The position numbers and the translations under genes are program-made. Source: Nannochloris sp. 'desiccata' (Eukaryota; Chlorophyta; Trebouxiophyceae; Chlorellales; Chlorellaceae). From it: 64,000 nt of DNA. The stretch is taken from contig JAGTXX020000010.1 in NCBI GenBank assembly GCA_019044685.2, positions 930,001 through 994,000 of the forward strand. The letters are read 5' to 3'. Shown here piece after piece: positions 47,101 to 55,641 of this stretch. Numbering within the stretch: the first letter of the stretch is position 1; the number at the start of each line of letters is the position of its first letter. The notes below the pieces were generated by a model. It was given only the letters and a program-made list of their open reading frames with translations. It did not search any database and was not told where the DNA came from.

Positions 47101-48592
47101 GTCGACATCACCATAGCAACTGACAGCCAAACAAGCATGCAAAACATCAACAACATCCTCCTCAACCCCAATAAATACAGAACCCACAAGCACCGAAATC
47201 TCCTGCATAGAATTATTAATAAACTGCTCAGTAGACCAGGCAAAACCACCTTAATTAAAGTAAAAGCTCACTGCGGCATCTCAGGCAATGAAAAAGCCGA
47301 CGCAGCTGCGACCAGAAATCTGAACACAGCCTTGCCAACTGCAACCTTTAGAACAGGATCCACTGGCCTCCCAGGTCGTGGACCAACATACCTTGAAATA
47401 CCAGGAACTGCTGCCCCGTTTGACCAGACCAGAGGCACCGTGAATACTATGTGGGTCCAAGCGGGGGACCCTAAAACCAGCACTAATCTAGTTATAAAAG
47501 CTCTTAGCCTCCACCAAAGACAAAGAAAAACTACAAATCCTCGCCTAACAGAGTTAATGCGCAACAGAAATGACGCAATAGCCCCTATTGACCCTTTCTC
47601 CATCCAATCCATAGCTACAAATAATAATATTCCAGCAAACCTTCAAGCCCTATCTGCTCGAGCACGCCTACGCCACATCTATGGCAACAGCAGAAATCAC
47701 ATCATAAACCCAGTAAAGACACCGTCTTCAACCTGCACCATCTGCAACACAGGACCAGAAACCCAGGGACATATTCTGGGCTTCTGCCAGCACCCAAAAA
47801 TGACCAGCATCAAATTAAATCGACACGGGAAAGCGACAACCCTGATTGCAGCGGCGATCAGAAAGAGCACCACCATTGGAAACTGTGCCATCTTTGTTGA
47901 TGCTGAAGGCGGAGAACGCACAGCCAGAGCCACAGAGCACATTCCTTGGTCCCCGCAAGCACCTACAACCATTGACGCCAACGGCAACACTAAACCGACA
48001 AGCCTCCCAGACATTCTAATCTTTCCCAAAATCGATAGCGCAGCAATTCCCCCGCAGGAACCAGCTAGCACTGACGCCACCAATGCCCTCTTTACCCCAA
48101 CAGCACGCGATAAACATATCATTCTTATTGACTTCACCATCACCGACGATATCAAAGTCAAAGAAAGACTCCAACAAAAACTGGACCACCACAACCCCTA
48201 CTTTACTCACCTCCAAACTCTTGGCTGGAAGCCCAAACTCTATCCTATTGTCTTCACGCACTCTGGCTGCGTCACAACCTCATTTAGAACCTTCTTAACT
48301 GATTGTGGCTTGACAACCCATGCAATCAACTCTCTCCTCAAGTCAATTCAACTCCAAATTCTTAATTACAACTCAAGTATCCTTCTTACAAGGTATAAAC
48401 TCCTAACTCAACTCCGCACTCACCTCCTTTTGCCTACTGGTGTAGGTTAATTACATGTTTACATCTATATAGGGGTGGCCTGAAGCTTGGTGCTTCTCAC
48501 GATCCCTTAAGTCACCCCCTTGGGGTTCTTTTATTTTTATTTTTAATTCTATCTACTTTTGTTTACATATTAAGAAGAGTTTCACACTGGTA

Positions 48593-49939
48593 CTAAGCAT
48601 CCTCTAGTTCTTTTAATAGATTTTCCAGTTCATCCCCTGAAACAGGCTGCTGCGTTTCTTTCTGTAAAGACGGTGCCAACATCATCATCTGCTCACTACT
48701 TTTAATTTTTTTTGCAGCCTTGCCTTCCACTCTACGAGGACTATCATTTTTTATATCACGTGACCGAGAATGATGCCTGAGATGAGACGAATGCCCCTGT
48801 CTATCACCATTACCATCTGCATCCTTTTCTCTGTTGCTGCTGAGATGGCGGTGAGATCGGTGAGGATCATGGTCTCTTTTCCTTTCTCTACTTCGCGATC
48901 GACTCCTCCTTCTTCTAGGATCTTTGCTAGAACCATGAGGGTGGTGGTGTTTATTTCTTCTCCCAGGGCTTCTACTTCTATCTCTATGTCTGAAATCTTT
49001 CTTTTCTGCCGCTCTGCCACCTGCAGCCCCAGTAGCAAGTCGCCAGGCAGATGCAGCAGCTACAGCTACCGCAACGGCACTAGCACTAACATTAGTATTA
49101 CTTTGCGATATATGTGCTGTACGCAGCTCTGCTACTTGCTGTGCTAGGGATGTCTGCTGCTGCAGCATTGCATTGTATGCTTGGACCTGCTGTGCAGTAT
49201 GTATCTCTACACCAGCACCAGCGCCACCCCCGGCAGCAAGAGTATTAATATTACAAGCAGCAGCTACACTTCTTGCTGACTCCGGTGGTATCTCCCCAGG
49301 CATTGGTGCACTAAAATACACCGGAAATGGACTCCCTGTAATTGATGCTCCATTTATTTTTATATCGACTTGATAACTTCCTTTTTCTAGAACTGAATAA
49401 CTGACTTTATAACTACCATTGCCATTCTCAACAATTTGAGCTTCTATAGGAACTGAGTTTTGATTAGGTTTTTTGCTTTGGTGCTCTATTTTAACGACAA
49501 TATATGCCCCTCCTTCTTGCAAGAACCGGCCAGAAGTATCCTTTGTGTGGACGAGAAAAGAGACCAAGCTGCCTGCTGTGCCACCTGTGATGCCTGGGCC
49601 TGATGCTATGCACTGCTCTGGATCGATAGGTCCAGAAAGGGATGATGCATCTTCCTCTTCGTCTTCTTCATCGCTGCTTTGCTGTGTTTCACCCACCACC
49701 GCAGGCACCTCTGCTGCTATGACACCGCCTCCCTTTCCTATTAGATCTTGAATTGGTGCGCTTGAGTCTGCAAAAAAAGGCAAAGATGCAACCGCTTGTT
49801 CCAAAATAATTGGGGCATTTCCTACAGCTTGAGCAGGCGGAGAATAATCACCTACATGAAGTTGATCACATTCTTTTCCATTGGAAGTCCTCGCAGGAAC
49901 ATGGCCTGCAGCGCAATCTGCGCTTTTGAATTGATCCAT
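48593..49939 (-). CDS. Filamin-repeat protein with arginine/serine-rich C-terminus
   Basis: 448 residues from ATG 49939, apparently one exon (an upstream leader intron is possible, as a TTTTTCTAG acceptor lies just before). After an acidic segment (SSDEEDEEEDASS) comes a single filamin/ABP280-type Ig repeat, residues ~110-215: CIASGPGITGGTAGSLVSFL, NGSYKVSYSVLEKGSYQVDI and GSPFPVYFSA. A Gln/Ala-rich helical part follows, then a long RS/RE/RD-rich region (RDRSRSPGRRNKHH, RRRRSRSRSRERKRD) typical of splicing factors and nuclear speckle proteins, and an acidic end ELENLLKELEDA. A filamin repeat joined to an RS domain suggests a nuclear, pre-mRNA-linked role rather than actin crosslinking; this is inference. 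Its 3' end lies about 140 bases from the LINE's last codon. Confidence 0.8.
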   Translation of the reverse strand: MDQFKSADCAAGHVPARTSNGKECDQLHVGDYSPPAQAVGNAPIILEQAVASLPFFADSSAPIQDLIGKGGGVIAAEVPAVVGETQQSSDEEDEEEDASSLSGPIDPEQCIASGPGITGGTAGSLVSFLVHTKDTSGRFLQEGGAYIVVKIEHQSKKPNQNSVPIEAQIVENGNGSYKVSYSVLEKGSYQVDIKINGASITGSPFPVYFSAPMPGEIPPESARSVAAACNINTLAAGGGAGAGVEIHTAQQVQAYNAMLQQQTSLAQQVAELRTAHISQSNTNVSASAVAVAVAAASAWRLATGAAGGRAAEKKDFRHRDRSRSPGRRNKHHHPHGSSKDPRRRRSRSRSRERKRDHDPHRSHRHLSSNREKDADGNGDRQGHSSHLRHHSRSRDIKNDSPRRVEGKAAKKIKSSEQMMMLAPSLQKETQQPVSGDELENLLKELEDA

Positions 49940-50116
49940 TTCTAATTTTAGAATTTTCACAACTAGAAAAATAAGCCAGGAAAGACAAAATTAAGTTATT
50001 TTCGCGAAAGAAAGATAGCAGTTTTGACAAGGAGTTTGGTGGGCGTTCAAAAGTGTCAATTGCTTACAGTGCAAAGCTATTCTTCCGTTATCTGAAATTC
50101 TGTAAACCATACTTTT

Positions 50117-51112
50117 ATGAATATGAAGACGCTGGGGATTAAAGTCACGGCGTCAGCTGTGGATCAGCCTAAATTGCCTCCTACGACAAGCACCCATCAC
50201 AGTTTCAAGCCCAGCAGCGTAGCCCCTCGCCAAAATCCATCTTCAAGACGTGAGCTACTCGCTGCCATCGCCCTCGTGCCTCCATCTTTCACCCTGGCAC
50301 CTTTGGCTGCAAATGCTGTCCCTGTCCCATCACCCCCAACCTCTGGAGACTGCCCAGACTGCATCGGCGAAATAAACAATACATTGAATGCGTGCAATTT
50401 ACAATCACAATCGTGCATCAGCACTTTAAACGACGATGAAGTTCATTTCGCTCCACCATGGCAATTTGACGGGCCCCAAGCCGATGCCATCAATCGATTA
50501 ATTGAAATAGCTACAGGTGGTCAGTTCGAACCTGGCCTTATCAACGAACCTTTCGGTGTCTCTAGAGCTGATGCTGGCATGTATATCGCCAAGGGTGTCC
50601 TCACAGTTCTCACAAATGGAGATACGATGCCTGCCCGCCCACAACGTCGTCGCCAAACTGAAATTGTTCCCTTTGATGGCATCCTTGCTGAACGCCGCAC
50701 CACTGCAAACGGCAGTGAATACGTCCGCATTACCTTAGGTATTCAAAAAGGGGGTGAAGAAGTAGTGGAAGTAGACGACCCAGTTACGGTTATTGATGCT
50801 GAATTTTTATTTTTAAAAGACGACAACATCGTCAACGTCCGCGCCTCTTCTCGTGCTGAACCACCAAACTCAGGTCTTCAAAGCGGGGAATTGGCCTTGA
50901 GTTTTACAAGTGGATTAATTGTTGATAGAAATGTCGCAAAAAGAAAGATGGATACCTTACGGACTGCTCTTAGATGGGATTTAGCTCCTGTGTTGACTGA
51001 TTTTGACCCAAAATTTAATCCAAATGCGCCAGTCTGGTTGGAGAAAGTCTTTAAACCGTTTGACGATAGAAATAATTTTAAACCTTCTGGTATTGCGTAT
51101 CCTGTGGAGTAA
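50117..51112 (+). CDS. DUF1499 protein with chloroplast thylakoid-lumen targeting
   Basis: 331 residues, single exon. The N-terminus (~45 residues) is a Ser/Pro/Lys-rich transit peptide. A twin-arginine lumen signal follows: SSRRELLAAIALVPPSF, then AAAs ending in LAANAVP, the likely processing site. The mature part carries the DUF1499 hallmark CISTLNDDEVHFAPPWQFDG and a C-terminal WLEKVFKPFDDRNNF segment. Family function is unknown; plastid members are lumenal proteins of photosynthetic organisms. The start is 177 bases from the divergent filamin-RS gene. The lack of a leading signal peptide supports a primary plastid. Confidence 0.82.
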   Translation: MNMKTLGIKVTASAVDQPKLPPTTSTHHSFKPSSVAPRQNPSSRRELLAAIALVPPSFTLAPLAANAVPVPSPPTSGDCPDCIGEINNTLNACNLQSQSCISTLNDDEVHFAPPWQFDGPQADAINRLIEIATGGQFEPGLINEPFGVSRADAGMYIAKGVLTVLTNGDTMPARPQRRRQTEIVPFDGILAERRTTANGSEYVRITLGIQKGGEEVVEVDDPVTVIDAEFLFLKDDNIVNVRASSRAEPPNSGLQSGELALSFTSGLIVDRNVAKRKMDTLRTALRWDLAPVLTDFDPKFNPNAPVWLEKVFKPFDDRNNFKPSGIAYPVE

Positions 51113-52756
51113 GAGGCGATGAGAAGGAGATTTTGGGATTGTGATTCTTTAAGAAGAGAGAGAGGAAGAGAAACCAACCGGCTACTAATTTTTCCAAGTA
51201 TTTATATCAATAGATAGATATGTTATATGGTTTATTTTAAGTCGATGTAAAACGTTAAAGACAAGGCCTGAGAAGTTCTTCACATTTTCTTGTTGTTTCA
51301 GCCTTTGTAAGTCGTCTGCTGTAGATGTACATTTTATGTTAAATATTTTTCTTTTGACGGAGCGCAGTTGACTTTTTGGGGAAGCGCAGCAGGTTGCATT
51401 GTCAGCTTCTGCATCGAGAAGCAAGGGCCGCTTGCTGGATAAAACCCAAGCGCTCCTTAACTTTCAACTTTTAACTATACATATATGTGAACAATGTCCC
51501 TTGCTGTTGCTCAGCTCACTGTTGCTGCTCATCAAAAGATTGCATGATCAAATCACAACCTTAAACCACCAGCAATTGATTGATTGATTGGTGGTTACAT
51601 AGCCATTCACAGCCAGCTGGCTGCGTCCGGAGTACTTCAAGAGAATTAATTATCAAGGACAAGAAACAGACAAGAAGAACAGAAACGGAATGCAAAGCAC
51701 GGGCCCGGGGGTCGGAGGCCTGAACCCCCCTTGTAACTTGGAGAGGCCTTACAAATCCAAGAACAACCTAATTTTCTTGTGCCTGTGAGACGCAATAACT
51801 GCCACATGGTCAAGAAAACTTCCACCAGAGAGCCACAATCTCAGACCGTAGACCTCGCCAATAGCTAGTATTTCGGCTATAATTCGATAGAGTCCGACAG
51901 CAAATCTACGAGGTAAAACCGGGCGAACCGATGAAAAACCCCACGCCTGCTAGGGTAATCGGGACTCGAACCAGGGAGTTTAAAGTCATCACCAGAAACC
52001 ACCAGCAAGGATGTCAGGCGCAGCAGAACTTCGTCTCTTGATGACGTACCTTAAATGTGGGAAATTGGAGAACTTGGAGAGCTCAGATAAAGTGGCCCTG
52101 CGGCGCTGCAGCTGCATCAAGCAGGTCCAACCTGCAGCTCTGACTGTGAGGTGTCTATGGAAGGACGACGCCGAGGTGATGATGGTGCTGAAAGTGGTTA
52201 GAATGGAAAGTATTCGTGTGATTGGTGGAAAATAATTGTTTTCCTGTTTTGAATTCGCTTGAATAATTAGGTCTTACTATATCGACTTCAACAATAAATT
52301 CTGGAGGATAGAGTATTGAATAGCTAGTGGTTTAAAACGAAGATTTGAGGGAGTGGAGCTGTGGAATAAAAAATCCTGTAATTTTTGTTTTGACGGTCAA
52401 TTGAATGGTTTTAAGGTCAATTCAAAAGTTCCATGTTGCGCTACCTAACATAAATGTGGTTAGACTAGCTGGAGAAACCCTCACTTGCTTCTTGTTTGGC
52501 AACAAGGACTTTTGAACGCATGCTCAAAATTTTACATTTGAAAGCTGCGAAGGATTTTGCCCATTTTTTCTTGATAGCAAGGTTTTAACAGCTACAGAGA
52601 GGATGGTGAAGGCCTAGAATGATGAAAAAGACGGCTTTTCTGTGGGCTCGCGACGGAATCCATTTTTTTTCAATTTTTGCCGTATAGGATTTAAAGAGAA
52701 TCGATATTTTGTCGACTTTGTTTCGAATATAGACCCTGTGTTCGAATCCTTCCATC
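51113..52756. other. Long intergenic region with an unexplained GC-rich block
   Basis: About 1.6 kb without a convincing protein gene. The stretch 51680-51990 is richer in GC than its surroundings and has structured-looking words. On the minus strand it includes GGTTCGAGTCC near 51968-51978, a match to a pol III B box, but no complete tRNA cloverleaf could be folded by eye. A short (TTGA)n-like run lies at ~51578-51590. It may be a SINE or a non-coding RNA gene. Confidence 0.4.
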
Positions 52757-52859
52757 GTGGCTGTGGTGAAGGGGTATCACAGTTGTTTGTGGACTTGAAC
52801 ACGAACAAAACATTGGCTGCTATGCACAACCGTCCCGGGTTCGAATCCCGGCAGCCACA
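52757..52859 (+). tRNA. tRNA-His (GTG anticodon), intron-containing
   Basis: Acceptor stem GTGGCTG (52757-52763) pairs perfectly with CAGCCAC (52852-52858), followed by discriminator A. The D stem is GTGA/TCAC with loop AGGGGTA. The anticodon stem is GTTGT/ACAAC with loop TTGTGG and anticodon GTG at 52789-52791. The T arm is CCGGG-TTCGAAT-CCCGG. A 32-nt intron (52793-52824) interrupts after base 37, the canonical nuclear position, and includes a CAC that could pair with the anticodon. T runs at 52861-52864 and just beyond serve as a pol III terminator. The coding part is 71 nt, a normal length. Confidence 0.87.
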
Positions 52860-52860
52860 C

Positions 52861-52875
52861 TTTTGCTCTTTTTCA
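52861..52875 (+). terminator. RNA polymerase III terminator of tRNA-His
   Basis: TTTT directly after the mature 3' end, then a second run of five T a few bases later. Confidence 0.6.
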
Positions 52876-53037
52876 CAGCGCAGGCAGGCTCCCCGACATT
52901 TTGCGACCTTCGCTGGCCAACTTCAATCAATTAAACAACTTCTGCACAATTGATGTCAAGACAATTTAGGAATAATTTTGCATCTATGTATTTCTTATTA
53001 TGTTACCTACATACATTTAAGCTATTAAAAAACTAAT

Positions 53038-55060
53038 TTATGCAATATTATACCGGCGCTTGTAATCAGCCAAACTCAACGTCGCACCGCCGCCGCCACT
53101 CCCTGGCCTTGATGCTGCCACAGCACTACTACTATGGCTGCCAAGCAATTTCCTTGCAATAGGAGCGACTTTAGGTGGTAAATCCAACAAAGATAGATCT
53201 AATCCAGACAAATCAACTAAAGTAATCTCAGCAGCTTCTGCCTTGGCAGCAGCTACAGCAGCTGCTGCGGCCTCAGCCACGGCCAGGTCTGCCAGCTCAG
53301 CTTCAGTTAATACTGCCGCACCATCACCGCCACCTTGTTCTTCACCTCTTTGACCTTTTGTATTCCAATAATTTTTCGTACGAGTCGCACGACGACTGAA
53401 CGGATCCAACGTACCAGCAGCAGCACCTCCACCAGCAGCGCCATCCTTGCCACTTTTAAATGCACTTTTAAAGTTCTTCTCCGCATTCTTTTTATTTAAT
53501 TGCGCCATAGACGCAGATGCACCTTGCTTCACAGCCAATGCTACAGCAGCAGTCGCCTCAAGAGCTGTAATCTCTTGCTGTACTTCAAGTAATCGCTCTT
53601 CGTCATTGCGCTCAACTGCAGCATCTCGCTGTCTTTCCAATCGCGCCATTTCGATTGCGACATTCCTAGTGCCTTGTCCCTTCAATCTCTTCTCTTCCAA
53701 CATCCTCGCCACATCTTCTGCTGTATATACATACCTATCTGCATCAATCAACCGTTGATGTACCTCTGCAACCTCCCCACGTGTTATTTGTCTTTTGTGT
53801 CCCCCTCCTGCGGCAACACTTTCACACGCTCGATGCCAAGAAGCAAATTCATCTTCAGAAAACCCTGAATTAGAGACCTGTGCTAATGGCCACAACCTCT
53901 CAGACTTACCGCGCAGCACCCTCAACCATTTCGATGTTTTAATTCCATCAGGACCGAATGGATAAGGCGATTTCCATCCTTGCCCACCTTCTAGAAATTT
54001 ATGAAATCCGGGCGCTACTTCCTCAACCCCTACTACTTGGACCACCATATACCTCTGTTCAGGACGGGCATTTAACATCACAGGTACATTATCAGGTGTT
54101 TTTTTCTCTCCCGCAACGACACGGACCATACATCCAGGTAACGTGGTTTCAAAATGAGGTTTACTAATCCATTCTTCTAATTTGTGACGTCGGACCTGAA
54201 TAGATTTTAATTCTTCAAAGTCAGCTTCTTCATCAGCTTCCTCGTCTTCTTCAGTGCGATCACGTGCAGCCCAGCGTGTACCTCCTATGCCACGCTCTTC
54301 GCCATCCTCCTCTGAATCCTCTTCTGAATAGTAAGCACCTTCACGACGTTGTTCACCGTCATCTTGATCGCTGTCAGCACCTGCAGCGTCAATGTCTTCT
54401 GCATCATGGGCTTTTCTGCCCTGTGCTTTACGTTGTCTGGCAGCTTTGAGTTCCTCGATTGCAGATTTCTTGGCGGTCTCTTCACGGACTTCCCGCCCAG
54501 AACGGCGTTGTGCTCCTTTGGCCTTGGCTTGCTCGGCTGCAGCCTCGGCAGCTAAAATTTGATCACGTTGGATTTTTTGTTGGCGTTGTTCAGCGCGTTC
54601 GGCGAGGAGCATTTCACGATCGAATTCAGACATCTTTGCCAAGCGTGCAGCGTCTTCTTCGTCCTCAACCAGGTCGTCATTGTCACCGTCATTTGCTGCA
54701 GCGGCAAGAGGTTTCCTTCCAGCAGGTTTTTTCTTCCTGGGCTTTCTGCAAATAGTGAAGATGATAATATTGTAGATACATTGGAAAATAGTTTTGACAT
54801 GAATTCAGCTTTTAAGAGGAGCAAAACAAGAAACAAGTGTGTTCTCAAATTGATTATTTTTCATTTTTTTATTTTGCTGGCTATTAAAAAAAATCAACTT
54901 ACGCAGCAGCAGCTCCATACTCCTCTGGTTCAAAATCAGACTCCTCATCGAGAGAAACATCGTCGTCAGAGTCGCTGCCCAGTTGACGTTTTCTCTTCGA
55001 TGATCCTTTAACCTGGCCGGACCCTGCAAGACGTTCGTCGTCCAGCTCGCTTCCTGACAT
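53038..55060 (-). CDS. RTF1: RTF1 homologue, PAF1 complex (Plus3 domain)
   Basis: Nuclear transcription elongation factor that links the PAF1 complex to RNA polymerase II/SPT5 and histone H2B ubiquitylation. Exons 55060-54903 and 54745-53038 give 621 residues. The N-terminus is acidic with basic patches (SKRKRQLGSDSDDDVSLDEE), then a charged segment containing FDREMLLAERAEQRQQ, the conserved histone-modification-type region. The Plus3 domain runs from FEELKSIQVRRHKLEEWI to ARMLEEKRLKG, with PGCMVRVVAG, YMVVQVVGVEE and LAQVSNSGFSEDEF. A coiled-coil segment and the conserved DPFSRRATRTKNYWN box follow. The C-terminus ends in a short conserved ADYKRRYNIA. Length is normal. Confidence 0.93.
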
Positions 55061-55641
55061 TTTTAGATAAATTATTGGGAAAATTAATAGCTGAGATTAG
55101 TTCTCAGATTGACACAATGCACAATAAAAATCATGGTTCATGTGCTGCGGCCCCCTGCTGGGCCTCCTCTGTTCCATTATTTAATCCCCATTCCTTGAGC
55201 AGTTCAAACTCTATTTGCTTGGGGTTTAGACACGTTTACAATGTTGTAGGATACAAAGCTTATATAGGTTTTATCATTTTGCGTAGTTCTTTTCCCTTAA
55301 AGCGGCAGAACAACAGGGGGCGGCGTGTGTAAAAAAAATGCCGCTCACTGCTGCAGGTTCCAGCCACAATTAGAACAAAAATGTTACTGAATAGAAATTG
55401 TAAAATACTAAAAAATGCCAAAAACAAATCAAAGAAAAGCAAAAAGGAATGAAAGAAATCTGCTTTCAATTCGGTGTTTCTGTGGCGGTGAAGCCAATAC
55501 CCAAAAAAGAAACAAAAAGTGAAAAGGTTAAAATCAAAGAGAAACAAAAGCAAAACTACTGATAAACAGAGTAACAAAAAACGAAAGGACACCTCTCTCT
55601 CTAATAAACTTATTGTACATATTCAAAAAGAGTAGCTATCA

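Larger units (their letters stand above)
41680..48450 (+). pseudogene. LINE ORF2: EEP endonuclease, RT, RNase H, restriction-like endonuclease (disrupted)
   Basis: Multi-domain polyprotein in several frames. EEP: FLGDWNATYF and GRLDDILCS before the interruption, ISDHLPVILH at ~42645 after it; the N-terminal catalytic part is missing. RT: KDGKAIGNDGIPYEILKHLP, PANYRPIAVH, VTKLDFTSAYNCI, AAQGDIPSPLLFNI and the catalytic box GYADDLHLID (44524-44553). The 44611-48450 stretch is open for 1279 codons. It has RNase H with YTDGSKTE, FRAEAAAICHA, IATDSQTSM and KVKAHCGISGNEKAD, then the knuckle CTICNTGPETQGHILGFC (CX2CX8HX4C). A restriction-like endonuclease follows: LNRHGKATTL, then LPDILIF, then HIILIDFTITDD with downstream KLDHHNPY. 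Breaks lie at ~42190-42590, 44022-44111 and ~44440. Confidence 0.82.
40020..48590 (+). mobile_element. Degraded non-LTR retrotransposon, Dualen/RandI-like (two endonucleases)
   Basis: Order on the plus strand: an ORF1-like region (40293-41369), an EEP/APE-like endonuclease (41680 to ~42700, interrupted), reverse transcriptase (~43600-44650), RNase H (~46930-47320), a CCHC-type knuckle and a C-terminal restriction-like endonuclease ending at 48450. Dualen/RandI elements of Chlamydomonas are known to combine both endonuclease types. The copy is broken by an inverted duplication, an inserted block, palindromes and a frameshift, so it is probably not autonomous. Outer boundaries are approximate: no target-site duplication was found, and the 3' end is placed in the T-rich stretch after 48530. 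Confidence 0.82.

Noticed and set aside
51950..52030. Minus-strand tRNA candidate at the B-box-like word
   Set aside because: The T stem has mismatches and no matching acceptor or anticodon arm was found at tRNA spacing, so it is kept only as a possible SINE signal.
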